Under the pieces are notes generated by a model. That model did not search any database and was not told the origin of the DNA. It was given only the letters and a program-made list of their open reading frames with translations. DNA of 26,036 nucleotides, taken from contig JBJORF010000064.1 in assembly GCA_046049545.1 (NCBI GenBank), positions 1 to 26,036 of the forward strand, in the 5' to 3' direction. Shown piece after piece: positions 13,232-22,203 of the stretch (position 1 is its first letter; every line of letters begins with the position of its first letter). The position numbers and the translations under genes are program-made. This DNA is from Romeriopsis sp046049545 (GTDB lineage Bacteria > Cyanobacteriota > Cyanobacteriia > Leptolyngbyales > Leptolyngbyaceae).

Positions 13232-16125
13232 CTTTGTTGTATCCATTCGGTTGAGGATTGAGCGCGCGATCGCCGTTGACCGACCAGCGCCACATAGCCC
13301 AAAGCGATCCCCGATAAACCCGTTAAACCTGCGCCCAGCTTCAAACTTGTCGGGTCAAACCGATATTCCACCAGATGTTCGCCCGCTGGCAGCGACACCC
13401 CACGTTGGACATAATTGGTTTGATAGATTTTCGTTGGTTTACCATCGATCGTCACTTTCCAACCGGGATAATTCACATCACTCAGCACCAAAAACGTCGG
13501 ATGCGCCGACTGTGTTTTGATTTTTACCTGCATGGATTCCAACTTAAGAATTTCCGCCCGATCGGCGTTGCCTAGAGCGGCTGATTTCAACCTACCTTGC
13601 AAGGCACCTTGCGAATCTTCGATCAAAGCCATCTGCTGCGGTTCATAGCGCCGACCATCCGGCAATTGCGAAGTCCGAATCGTCGCCAAAATTTGCTCCG
13701 GCTTCAGCGTTACCGTCTCCGATACCAACCAAGTCCGGGGCAAGACCTGCTGATTGACCAGCTTCAGTACACCATCGGTTTGCGTTGCCGCCCGTTGCCA
13801 CTGGGGCGCAAAGTCCGTCGGCAGCACTGGAGTCACCACTTGCGTCGCCCGATCGACCAAATTGATGCGGCTCAACTGCAACACCCCCACAGGTTGTTTC
13901 CACTGGAACGCAATTTTCTGAATCCGCTGCGATTTGGGCAACGTCACCTTGGCGAGATATTGGTGGGCCTGACATTGTTCCGCCGGAAAGTCGCGAAACA
14001 CGAGTGGCCGGGAATGTTTCACCTGGGATTTTGTCGGCGGACAGTCGTAGGTGATTTCGGCCGTATCGCGCCCGGCCCGGATTGGATAGGGGGTCGATCG
14101 TCCTTGTTCATCCGTCACAATCATTTCCGCCACAGCCATTTGATCCGGAAATTCAGTACCGCACCCCAACGATGACACCAAACCCAGTTCCGAAGCCAAC
14201 CGTGGCTGCGAACCAAAATCAATGGTCGCCTGCGATGCAAATGGCTCCGGCCCACAGGCAGAACCGACCGCCACCGATAAGTCCAGCGGTGACCATGGGT
14301 CAGCTTGTCCCGCGATCGGTTGAGTCATATCCTGATTCAGCAACAAATATTTCACCGCCATCAGATCCAACGACCGATCGTTTGCCCCCTTCGGATAGCG
14401 AATCAAGCTGCCATTCGAGCTAATCTGCATCAAATCCGCCACCCGCGATAGCAGCAACGGCGAATAGCCACTGGCATTCGGCACCTCCCATAATCGGGTC
14501 GCATTGGGAAATAGCACTTCGGGATTCGTGAAGGTATTTTCGGTATCACTCAGCAGGCGCTCATGGGTGCGATTCAGCTCATCACGATACTCCGCCGCCA
14601 ACGCCGTCCTCTCCAACCGCTGCGCCAACGGCGAGTAATTGCGCCATTCCCAGAACCAGCCAAAGCTGCCCATGTCACACACCAGCACCGCAATCAGCAA
14701 CAAGCGACTCCAGCGCGCCGCCCGCCACCGCGTCCACAGGCCCAGGGCTAGGATTCCAGCGACAAACAGCATAACCGGAACGCCCACCGCTGGATTTTTC
14801 CAAGGTGCGAGGGAAAGATTCGTCACGCCGACGGTGGCCGCCATCGATCGCCAAGTCGGCTCAAACCAAATCAAACTCAGTAGCGCACAGCCCATCCCCG
14901 CAGCAGTCAGCCCGATCACCCGCCCTACCAACCGATTCGTGACCTGCCGCCGCTGCACCGCCGCAATCCCAAACCCGGACAACACCGCGATCGCCAAAGC
15001 CACTTCAAAGAAATGGCGCGCCGGAGCCCGGAATTTGTTGTAAATCGGCACGTAATAAAACAACCGACCCAGGAAAATATCCCCCCCAAAGGCCAGCACC
15101 AACGTAATCAACCCAAATCCCAGCCAGAATTGCGTCACGCCCTTCGGGGCCGATCGCCGCGCCGCCCAGCCGATCGCCGCCAGGGAAATCGGCAGCAAGC
15201 CGACATAGCCCGTAATTTCCGTGAGCGACCATTTTCCCCAATAGGGTGTGACATAGAGCTGGTAGGGCGGTTCGTAGCCACTGCCAAATAAAAATGGGAA
15301 AAATAATTGCAGGGTTTGTTTTTTCGGGAACGAAAAACTAATAAAGTCACCAAAGGTCATCGCCGATCGCTGGCTCAACTTACCCAATTCCGCCGTCGGC
15401 AATATCTGAATCCCACAAAGCCCCAAGCCGATCGCCATCAACGCCGCGACCACCGCATAATATCGCCATCGCCCCGATCGCGCCGTCCCACCCAAACACA
15501 ACGCATAGAAAAACCCCAAGCCCGCTGTATAAAAAAATTCCTGGGGATGTCCCGCCAGAAAGCAACAGGCCAAAGCCCCGGCCCCCACAATCCACCAGAA
15601 CGGACTAAATCCACGGCGTAAGCGTTCCAACGCACAAACAAACAACGGTGTCCAAGCCACTGCATGAATAATCGTCGTATGCCCCAAGTGCGACATGATG
15701 AATCCACTCATGCTGTAGACCACCCCCGCCACGATCGCCGCGAGTATCGAAGTCGTCACAGTGTAGGTGTAGCAATAAGCAAAACTTCCCGCCAGCACAT
15801 AGGCCAACACCACAAACGCATTCCAACCACCCGGAATCCACCGCAACAGCATCGCGGGCAAATACCAGCTCATATTCTGCGGATCAGCAGCAATCGGATA
15901 GCCCCCCGAGAGCATATCCGACCAAAGTGTTTGCGGCGCATAAAAGGCCGGTGCGTAATAAAGTAGGCCATCCCCCGGAGCCAACAAATAAGGCGAGGCC
16001 AAAATGGGCGCAAAAAAAGCCAGATAAAGCAGCGAAAACCCCAGAAAAACCAGCACACAATGATGAATTGTGCCTTTCAGTCTGCCCAATGATTGATTGG
16101 GAACTTCATTTGCCACCAATTGCAT
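13225..16125 (-). CDS. Large YfhO-like multispanning membrane protein
   Basis: A 966-residue membrane protein of the YfhO type (GT-C-like glycosyltransferase superfamily). About 11-13 hydrophobic helices occupy residues 20-500. The early loop APGDGLLYYAPAFYAPQTLWSD and the GGYPIAADPQNMSWYLPAM segment are characteristic. A large soluble, mostly beta region (about 520-920) follows. A final helix (LTGLSGIALGYVALV) precedes the C-terminus. YfhO proteins are linked to transfer of sugars onto surface polymers from lipid-linked donors. ATG 16125 is chosen because AGAGGAG lies 8 bases upstream; the frame opens at 16173. It is the last gene of the glycan operon, 78 bases after the methyltransferase. 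The stop lies inside the terminator stem. Family fairly firm; substrate unknown. Confidence 0.88.
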   Translation of the reverse strand: MQLVANEVPNQSLGRLKGTIHHCVLVFLGFSLLYLAFFAPILASPYLLAPGDGLLYYAPAFYAPQTLWSDMLSGGYPIAADPQNMSWYLPAMLLRWIPGGWNAFVVLAYVLAGSFAYCYTYTVTTSILAAIVAGVVYSMSGFIMSHLGHTTIIHAVAWTPLFVCALERLRRGFSPFWWIVGAGALACCFLAGHPQEFFYTAGLGFFYALCLGGTARSGRWRYYAVVAALMAIGLGLCGIQILPTAELGKLSQRSAMTFGDFISFSFPKKQTLQLFFPFLFGSGYEPPYQLYVTPYWGKWSLTEITGYVGLLPISLAAIGWAARRSAPKGVTQFWLGFGLITLVLAFGGDIFLGRLFYYVPIYNKFRAPARHFFEVALAIAVLSGFGIAAVQRRQVTNRLVGRVIGLTAAGMGCALLSLIWFEPTWRSMAATVGVTNLSLAPWKNPAVGVPVMLFVAGILALGLWTRWRAARWSRLLLIAVLVCDMGSFGWFWEWRNYSPLAQRLERTALAAEYRDELNRTHERLLSDTENTFTNPEVLFPNATRLWEVPNASGYSPLLLSRVADLMQISSNGSLIRYPKGANDRSLDLMAVKYLLLNQDMTQPIAGQADPWSPLDLSVAVGSACGPEPFASQATIDFGSQPRLASELGLVSSLGCGTEFPDQMAVAEMIVTDEQGRSTPYPIRAGRDTAEITYDCPPTKSQVKHSRPLVFRDFPAEQCQAHQYLAKVTLPKSQRIQKIAFQWKQPVGVLQLSRINLVDRATQVVTPVLPTDFAPQWQRAATQTDGVLKLVNQQVLPRTWLVSETVTLKPEQILATIRTSQLPDGRRYEPQQMALIEDSQGALQGRLKSAALGNADRAEILKLESMQVKIKTQSAHPTFLVLSDVNYPGWKVTIDGKPTKIYQTNYVQRGVSLPAGEHLVEYRFDPTSLKLGAGLTGLSGIALGYVALVGQRRSRAQSSTEWIQQSP

Positions 16126-16203
16126 CGATGCTGCTCCTCTATGATTTCTGACCGAATCAAGTCCACCCATCAAGTCCAGCGCTGATTTTCGCTGTACACC
16201 CGA

Positions 16204-17049
16204 TTAATAACGCTTTCGCGCCACGACATACATGATGTCGTAGAGGTTCAGATAAAAATCAATTTTCGTAATCTGCAATTTTTTCAACAGTTGATAGAGT
16301 TTCGGCTGTCGCCAACGCAACACCAAAATGTTGTAGGCAACATTATCCAAACTGCGATAAAAGCCGCAATGCTTGCTATACACCACATCAAAGCCATAAT
16401 TATTCAGCATCTGCGCCAAACTTTTCTGGGAGAAATAATGAATATGGGTAGGCGGATGAATCAAACGCCAATTCTCCTTGCGCCACCGTGCATTCAGACT
16501 CTCAATATCCCCCGTCGTCACGGTCAACAAAGCACCTTTTTCCATCGATCGCGCGAGCTTTTCAACATACTGATCAGGATGGGCTAAATGCTCGATCGTG
16601 TCCCACATACAACCCACATCAACCGTACGATCGCCCATGTCATATTCCAGAAAATCCGCCTGCTGCACGTCCAGATGCAGTTCTTGGGAAGCGTAGCGAA
16701 TCCCATCTTCGGTAATATCAACCCCTTGAACCCGATCGAACCATCGCTTCGCCGTCTCCAAGAAAAACCCATAGGCACAGCCAATTTCAAATAACGTGCG
16801 ATGCCGATCGGGCTGCAGAAATTGCTTCAAAACTTTCAATCGCAAATCAAAATTTTTCTGGGCAATGCGCTTATCCGCCACATAATCGCTGTACTCCTCA
16901 CCGAAGAAATAGTCCTTCTGATAAATCTTAAACAGCTCCTCGTTCGACAAAGACAAGTCCGCAAACACATGACCGCAACTTGAACAGCGATCAATACCGG
17001 GGTAGAGGGTTTGGGGGGAATCGTTACCGCAGACGATACAGTTAGTCAT
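16204..17049 (-). CDS. SAM-dependent methyltransferase with N-terminal zinc ribbon
   Basis: A 281-residue class I methyltransferase. Four cysteines (C4, C7, C22, C25) form a zinc-ribbon-like start. The SAM-binding motif I is LFEIGCAYGFFLE (about 87-99), the acidic residue that binds the ribose is in VQGVDI, and MWDTIEHLAHPDQYV is the usual post-motif region. The layout matches methyltransferases acting on sugars or lipid-linked intermediates in polysaccharide clusters. ATG 17049 overlaps the stop of the upstream glycosyltransferase by eight bases (ATGACTAA), which implies translational coupling. The frame opens further upstream inside that gene, but the coupled ATG is preferred. It probably methylates the glycan or its nucleotide sugar; this is inferred from context. 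Confidence 0.9.
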   Translation of the reverse strand: MTNCIVCGNDSPQTLYPGIDRCSSCGHVFADLSLSNEELFKIYQKDYFFGEEYSDYVADKRIAQKNFDLRLKVLKQFLQPDRHRTLFEIGCAYGFFLETAKRWFDRVQGVDITEDGIRYASQELHLDVQQADFLEYDMGDRTVDVGCMWDTIEHLAHPDQYVEKLARSMEKGALLTVTTGDIESLNARWRKENWRLIHPPTHIHYFSQKSLAQMLNNYGFDVVYSKHCGFYRSLDNVAYNILVLRWRQPKLYQLLKKLQITKIDFYLNLYDIMYVVARKRY

Positions 17050-17986
17050 GATGGAAATTAATTTTCTCCGATATGATGTAGTGGGGGCGGCCTTTGACTT
17101 CATCAAAAATTGCACCGATATACTCGCCAATTAATCCCAAGCAAATCAATTGCACACCCGTTGAAAGGGAAACCATAATTACTAAGGTTGTCCAGCCGGA
17201 TGGCAGCGCTGCATAGATGAAGTATTGAAAGAACGAAATTACCGCGTAGGCAATACTCAAAATCGCAAACGCAATACCCACCACGATCGACAACTGCAAC
17301 GGTCGTTTGCTAAAGGAGACCACGCCTTGTAGACCAAAGCGCACCATCCGACGCAGGGAATATTTGGTACGGCCAGCAAACCGCTCACGGGCCTGAAATC
17401 GCACTCCCACGCTGTTAAAGCCGACCCAACTGAAGAGGCCCCGCATAAACTGATTGCGTTCTCGCATTTGATGCTGAAACACCAGCACAACTTTGCGCGA
17501 AACCAACCGAAAATCCGCCGCACTCTCCGAAATCGGAATATCCGATATCCAGTTCACCAATCGATAAAACAAGCGTGAACTGAACTGCTTAAACAGTCCG
17601 CTATCCGGCGCATCCTCGCGAATCGTGTAGATAATATCATACCCCTGCTCATACTGCTCTAGCATGGCCGGAATCAAGTCAGGCGGGTGTTGTAGATCCC
17701 CATCCATCATCACCACGACATCCGAATCGCAGTGATCAATTCCCGCCAACAGCGACATCTGATGCCCGAATCGCGATGACAGCGCCAAAACCTGCACCCG
17801 TCGATCGCGCGCGGCAATTTCTTTGAGAATCGGTAACGTCCGATCGGGACAGCGATCAAGGACAAATAAAATCGTTGCACTGTAGCGATCGCTTAGCCCA
17901 TCCAGCACCGCAATCAGCTCCTGGTAGAACGCCTCAATCACGCTCTCTTCGTTATATAGCGGACTCACTACGGTCAACGTCTTCAT
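17042..17986 (-). CDS. GtrB-like polyprenyl-phosphate glycosyltransferase (GT2)
   Basis: A 314-residue family 2 glycosyltransferase: VVSPLYNEESVIEAFY at the N-terminus, FGHQMSLLAGIDHCDSD, then MMDGDLQHPPDLIPAML with the metal-binding DGD. Two hydrophobic helices (about 233-258 and 268-290) lie near the C-terminus, with LIGEYIGAIFDEVKGRP between membrane and tail. This is the GtrB/DPM1 type, which transfers a sugar from a nucleotide donor to undecaprenyl phosphate on the inner face of the membrane. It starts 51 bases after the SDR reductase stop and overlaps the methyltransferase by eight bases. It differs from the GT2-GtrA fusion at 8563-9840 in lacking a GtrA domain. Firm family call. Confidence 0.93.
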   Translation of the reverse strand: MKTLTVVSPLYNEESVIEAFYQELIAVLDGLSDRYSATILFVLDRCPDRTLPILKEIAARDRRVQVLALSSRFGHQMSLLAGIDHCDSDVVVMMDGDLQHPPDLIPAMLEQYEQGYDIIYTIREDAPDSGLFKQFSSRLFYRLVNWISDIPISESAADFRLVSRKVVLVFQHQMRERNQFMRGLFSWVGFNSVGVRFQARERFAGRTKYSLRRMVRFGLQGVVSFSKRPLQLSIVVGIAFAILSIAYAVISFFQYFIYAALPSGWTTLVIMVSLSTGVQLICLGLIGEYIGAIFDEVKGRPHYIISEKINFHHD

Positions 17987-18037
17987 TGCAGCTCACTGAA
18001 GGCAACAGATTACTCGGGCAACATCACCGGATCAACA

Positions 18038-18961
18038 TCAGGGCAATCCCCGTCGCTGATCCAGAATACCTTGAAGCGTCGCCTTCAGGTCAAATGCCGG
18101 GGCGTTCCCGAGCAGTTTTGACAGCTTTTGGGTACAGCCATAATGCACTGGAATATCTAGGGCTTTGAACCGCGCTGGATCAACCTGCACGCTCACTTGT
18201 ACCCCCGAGAGATCAATCAACGTTTGCAGCAAATCCGCCATGACAATTCCCTGGCCGGAGCACACATTAATCACCTGACCGTAGGCCGCTGGATTTTGCA
18301 GCAGTTGCCAATAAATTGGCACCACCGTCGCCACGTCGATAAAGTCACGGGAACTGCCCAGATTGCCAACGGTGATCACGGGCTCGCGCTCCCCCTGCTG
18401 AATCGCTGCAATCTGCTGGGCAAAGCTCTCAACAGAAAGATGTGGCGGCATTCCTGGCCCGATGATATTAAAGGGCCGCGCCATGATTACCGGACGACCT
18501 GCGCGCGCGGCGGCAATGCCCATGTGGGTTTGGGCCAGTTTGCTAATGCCGTAATGATGATAGGGTGCAACGGTCGTTGTTTCCACGATCGGCACTTGCT
18601 CCGGCGTAATTGCCCCATATTCGGCGGAAGTCCCGACAAGCAAAGTCGGACAACTGGCGGCTAACCCCGTCTGCTCCAGCGCCTGCAAAAGTGCCGCCGC
18701 ATAGCTCGCATTCACCTGATAAAACGTTGCCGCTTGGGGCGCACTGGCAACTCCCGCTAAATGCACGATGTAATCAGGGCAAACTTGCGTAAGAATCGCT
18801 GCGATCACCCCGGCATCGGTCACATCGATTAAGTCATGATGCTGATCACCCGGCTGGGAGTGACGGCCCATGGTGTGAACGGACAACCCCTGACGGCGCA
18901 AATACCGCTGCAAATGCTGGCCACAAAAGCCGCCCGCCCCCGTGATTAGAACCTGCTTCAT
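18038..18961 (-). CDS. NAD(P)-dependent sugar epimerase/reductase (SDR, RmD-like)
   Basis: A 307-residue extended SDR. The Rossmann motif GAGGFCGQH is at 8-16, DYIVHLAGVAS gives strand 4, and GTSAEYG with YHHYGISK supplies the catalytic Ser, Tyr and Lys. MARPFNIIGPG is the substrate loop. Overall it looks like the GDP-4-keto-6-deoxymannose reductase (RmD)/epimerase group. It probably reduces or epimerises the 4-keto-6-deoxy sugar made by the dehydratase two genes upstream. Its ATG overlaps the nucleotidyltransferase stop by four bases (ATGA), so the two are translationally coupled. The exact sugar cannot be read from the sequence. Confidence 0.9.
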   Translation of the reverse strand: MKQVLITGAGGFCGQHLQRYLRRQGLSVHTMGRHSQPGDQHHDLIDVTDAGVIAAILTQVCPDYIVHLAGVASAPQAATFYQVNASYAAALLQALEQTGLAASCPTLLVGTSAEYGAITPEQVPIVETTTVAPYHHYGISKLAQTHMGIAAARAGRPVIMARPFNIIGPGMPPHLSVESFAQQIAAIQQGEREPVITVGNLGSSRDFIDVATVVPIYWQLLQNPAAYGQVINVCSGQGIVMADLLQTLIDLSGVQVSVQVDPARFKALDIPVHYGCTQKLSKLLGNAPAFDLKATLQGILDQRRGLP

Positions 18962-19677
18962 GCGTCTGCTGGAATAAATAATTCGGGATTTTCGATGAAT
19001 TTATTAATCGCGACTTGATAGTCATCAACGCGACCAATGTCCAGCCAGTAGCAAGGTTCGCGATAGCACTGGACGGGATGACCATCATTGGCTAATTGCA
19101 TCATCAAGTCGGGAATATCCAAATACACATCCGGCTTGAGGTAGGGCGCGACGCGCTGTTTATTCAACACGTTCACGCCCATGCTGACATCAAAGTGATA
19201 GACCGGCTTTTCCGTATAGGTTTGCAAGCGGCCCTGATCGTCGGTGCCAATCACCCCAAAGTCGATTTTGACTTCGCGCTGATACATGCCGATCGTCGCC
19301 GCTGCTTGACGATCGCGATGATGCTGAATCAGATTGCTGAACCGCATCGTCGTCAGCAAATCCCCATTAAGAATCAAAAAATCCTGCTCCAACCGATCGA
19401 GGGCCAGGGCGATCGGCCCCGCTGTCCCCAACGGCTTTGCTTCATGGGAATAAGAAATCTTTAAACCTAACCGTTCCCCCGTTTGAAAAAAGGCTTCAAT
19501 AATATGGCTGAGATAGCCCACCGCCAAAATCACTTCGGTAATGCCCGCGCTCTTGAGCTGACGCAGAAGAATTTCCAGAATCGGATAATCACCCACGGGC
19601 ATCAGCGGTTTAGGCAGGATCGTGGTGTAGGGATAGAGGCGGGTGCCTTTACCGCCCGCCAGAACTAAGGCTTGCAT
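18958..19677 (-). CDS. Sugar-1-phosphate nucleotidyltransferase
   Basis: A 239-residue nucleotidyltransferase of the RmlA/HddC/GMP-type: LVLAGGKGTRLYPYT (4-18) is the nucleotide-binding loop, and LPKPLMPVGDYPILE follows. FLILNGDLL carries the metal-binding aspartate, and TEKPVYHFDVSMGVNVLN and YWLDIGRVDDYQVA complete the fold. There is no hexapeptide-repeat domain, so it is a short single-domain form. It would activate a sugar phosphate to NDP-sugar for the two SDR enzymes flanking it. It begins 12 bases after the dehydratase stop and overlaps the reductase by four bases. Which nucleotide (GTP, CTP or dTTP) is used is undetermined; similarity to guanylyltransferases of heptose or legionaminate routes makes GTP plausible. 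Confidence 0.92.
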   Translation of the reverse strand: MQALVLAGGKGTRLYPYTTILPKPLMPVGDYPILEILLRQLKSAGITEVILAVGYLSHIIEAFFQTGERLGLKISYSHEAKPLGTAGPIALALDRLEQDFLILNGDLLTTMRFSNLIQHHRDRQAAATIGMYQREVKIDFGVIGTDDQGRLQTYTEKPVYHFDVSMGVNVLNKQRVAPYLKPDVYLDIPDLMMQLANDGHPVQCYREPCYWLDIGRVDDYQVAINKFIENPELFIPADA

Positions 19678-19689
19678 AAATGATTCACC

Positions 19690-20679
19690 TTATACGTTGT
19701 ATTGGTCGGCTTTGAACAGATTCAGGTTTTGTTGCACAAAGGCGATCGTTTCGCGCAGACCCGCTTCCAAGGAATACTGCGGCTGCCAATTGGCAATATT
19801 TGCGGCCTTGGTATTGTCACAAATCAAGGTGAACACTTCGCTATTACTCGGTCGCACACGGGTTTCATCGGCGACGATCGGCTTATCGACGTTCATGATT
19901 TTCAGAATCATCTGGGCTAATTCGCCGATCGTAATGCCTTTGCCATGGCCCACATTCGTCACTTGGCCAATGGTTTGCGAGGACTCGGCAATTTTCATAA
20001 AGCCCGCCGCCGTGTCTTTGACATAATTCAAATCCCGTACGGGATCCAGCGAACCCAATTGAATTTGTGGCAAGGTCAATGCTTGGCTAATGATCGTCGG
20101 AATCACCGCGCGGGCGGATTGACGCGGCCCATAGGTATTGAACGGGCGAATCGTCGAAACGGGTAATTCAAACGACAGGTAATAGCTCTCCGCCATTTTA
20201 TCCGCTGCAATTTTCGAGGCGGAATAGGGCGACTGGCCCTGGAGCGGGTGCTTTTCGTCGATCGGGGTGTAGATCGCTGTGCCGTAGGTTTCGGAGGTGG
20301 AGGTGTGGACGATGCGCTCGATCGAGTCAAAGTGCCGCGCCGCTTCTACCACATTCAGCGTCCCTTCAATATTCGTTCGCAGATAGGTGCGGGGCGCGAC
20401 GTAGGAATAGGGAATCCCGATTAGCGCCGCCAAGTGGAACACCACCGCCTGACCCTTGACCTGTCGCATCACAAAATCGCTGTCTTGAATATCACCAGAG
20501 ACCACCTTCAGGGCCTGGCGATGCTCCGCCGAGAGCAATTCCAAGTTACCCCAGTCGCTGCGGGAGCTGTAATGGATCATCGCTGTGACCTCGGCCCCAG
20601 CAGTGACCAACGCCTCACACAAATGGCTCCCAATAAAGCCACCCGCGCCAGTCACCAGTACTTTTTTCCCAGACCACAT
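19690..20679 (-). CDS. NAD-dependent sugar 4,6-dehydratase (SDR, LegB/GMD-like)
   Basis: A 329-residue extended SDR with the motif GAGGFIGSH at 11-19, VVFHLAALIGIPYSY, the catalytic STSETYG, and SPYSASK giving the Tyr and Lys. The Thr-Ser-Glu of STSETYG is the form seen in GDP-mannose 4,6-dehydratases. The IHYSSRSDWGNLELL segment recalls LegB, the GDP-GlcNAc 4,6-dehydratase of legionaminate synthesis. The likely reaction is conversion of an NDP-hexose to the 4-keto-6-deoxy form. It is the first clear glycan gene of the operon, 92 bases after homoserine dehydrogenase. Only a weak dyad (20749-20763) lies in that gap, so read-through from hom is possible. The substrate is not certain. Confidence 0.9.
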   Translation of the reverse strand: MWSGKKVLVTGAGGFIGSHLCEALVTAGAEVTAMIHYSSRSDWGNLELLSAEHRQALKVVSGDIQDSDFVMRQVKGQAVVFHLAALIGIPYSYVAPRTYLRTNIEGTLNVVEAARHFDSIERIVHTSTSETYGTAIYTPIDEKHPLQGQSPYSASKIAADKMAESYYLSFELPVSTIRPFNTYGPRQSARAVIPTIISQALTLPQIQLGSLDPVRDLNYVKDTAAGFMKIAESSQTIGQVTNVGHGKGITIGELAQMILKIMNVDKPIVADETRVRPSNSEVFTLICDNTKAANIANWQPQYSLEAGLRETIAFVQQNLNLFKADQYNV

Positions 20680-20771
20680 AGTCGATGTTATCCCTTGGCG
20701 AAATTAAACCTGCACAGTGCCAACTGCCACAGACAAGCGGCAACATTTTACCGTGAGGCGGTACCCCAGCC

Positions 20772-22100
20772 CTAGAGTACCCGCAAGACACTGGCCACCG
20801 CAGCGATCGTCGGCATTGCGGCAATCGCCGCCAACGCTTCCCGGAAATCCCCTTCCCGCACCCTGTGAGTGACCACCACAATTTCGGCCTTGCCATCGCG
20901 CATTCCCGCCTGCACCACCGATTCCAGACTGACTTCATGGCGGCCAAAGATCGTCCCAATGTGGCCGATCACCCCTGCACTGTCTTCGGTCAAGAACCTT
21001 ACGTAGAAGCGCATTTGCAGGTTTTCGATCGGGGCGATCGCGCAGTAGTGGGGATGATCGGAAGCCAATAAGGGATCCAGCAGCGGTTTACCGTCTGCTT
21101 GCTTCGCACCGTCACGGCCCACTTTCAGCAGCGCCGCAATATTCAAGATATCCGAGACTACTGCGCTGGCCGTTGGCCCCGCCCCGGCCCCGCGCCCGAA
21201 AAACATCACTTGCCCCACCGGATCGCCTTCGATCAAGATCGCGTTGTACACATCATTCACGTTCGCCAGCGGATGGGCCCTAGGCAATAGGGTCGGGTGA
21301 ACGCGCACTTGCAGGGTTTCCGGCTGGTCGATCGGGCTGATTTCGGGCCGACTGGCGATACCCAGGAGCTTGATCACGTAGCCCAATTTCTCGGCATATC
21401 TAATTTCGGTGGCGGTGATTGCTCGAATCCCTTCGCAATGGACGGCTTCGCGATCGATCCGCCCCCCATAGGCCAAGGAAGCCAAAATCGCAATCTTATC
21501 CGCCGCGTCCCAGCCATCCACATCAGCGGTGGGGTCAGCTTCGGCGTAACCCAAGGCTTGGGCATCGGTTAAAACCGCCTCAAAATCCGCCCCTTCATTC
21601 TGCATCCGGGTCAGAATATAGTTGGTCGTGCCGTTGATGATGCCCATCACGCTTTGAATCCGGTTGCCGCAAAGCGACTGCTTCAACGGTTCGATCACCG
21701 GAATCCCACCACCCACCGCCGCTTCCAGCAGGACATAAACCCCCGCATTTGCGGCAGCGGTGAAAATTTCTTCGCCGTAGCGGGAGATTACCGCTTTATT
21801 GGCCGTGACGACATGCTTACCATGGGCGATCGCTTGTAGCATTAGCGATCGTGCGGGTTCCAAGCCCCCCATGACTTCCACCACAATGTCCACCGCCGGG
21901 TCAGTGACGATGCTTTCGAGGTCGGTGGTGAGATTCGCGGCAGGGACTTCGACGGGGCGGGGCTTATCGCGCGATCGCACACCCACGCGATAGAGTTCCA
22001 ATTCCTGAAGTAATGGATGGCGTTGGGCGGGATTTTGCAGAATTTGTACCGTGCCTGCCCCAACCGTGCCCAAGCCCAATAGCCCAACCTTAAATCCCAC
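20772..22100 (-). CDS. hom: Homoserine dehydrogenase
   Basis: A 442-residue enzyme that reduces aspartate semialdehyde to homoserine, the branch point to threonine, methionine and isoleucine. The N-terminal Rossmann motif is GLLGLGTVGAGT. VVEVMGGLEPAR, VVTANKAVIS, the GIINGTTNYIL block and YAEADPTADVDGWDAADK are classical. A C-terminal ACT domain (about 350-435, from RFYVRFLTEDSAGVIGHIG) gives amino-acid feedback control. I set the start at GTG 22100 because family similarity begins there (VGFKVGLLG); the frame stays open to 22322 but those residues are not Hom-like and would overlap the divergent ChaN-like gene. The Shine-Dalgarno is weak (GGGGAAG). Identification is firm. Confidence 0.96.
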   Translation of the reverse strand: MGFKVGLLGLGTVGAGTVQILQNPAQRHPLLQELELYRVGVRSRDKPRPVEVPAANLTTDLESIVTDPAVDIVVEVMGGLEPARSLMLQAIAHGKHVVTANKAVISRYGEEIFTAAANAGVYVLLEAAVGGGIPVIEPLKQSLCGNRIQSVMGIINGTTNYILTRMQNEGADFEAVLTDAQALGYAEADPTADVDGWDAADKIAILASLAYGGRIDREAVHCEGIRAITATEIRYAEKLGYVIKLLGIASRPEISPIDQPETLQVRVHPTLLPRAHPLANVNDVYNAILIEGDPVGQVMFFGRGAGAGPTASAVVSDILNIAALLKVGRDGAKQADGKPLLDPLLASDHPHYCAIAPIENLQMRFYVRFLTEDSAGVIGHIGTIFGRHEVSLESVVQAGMRDGKAEIVVVTHRVREGDFREALAAIAAMPTIAAVASVLRVL

Positions 22101-22203
22101 AGTAGCTTCCCCGGGAATGCTCCCAATATGCGACAGTCTTTTATTGTAGAGGAGTAGTGACCCGGAATTGTTGAATTTGGCGATGGGACAAATCAAGCAA
22201 CCA

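Noticed and set aside
14639..15043. Plus-strand frames opposite the YfhO-like gene, up to 192 residues across 13597-15966
   Set aside because: They are antisense to a well-supported membrane protein, basic and His/Arg/Pro-rich, as expected from complementing its codons.
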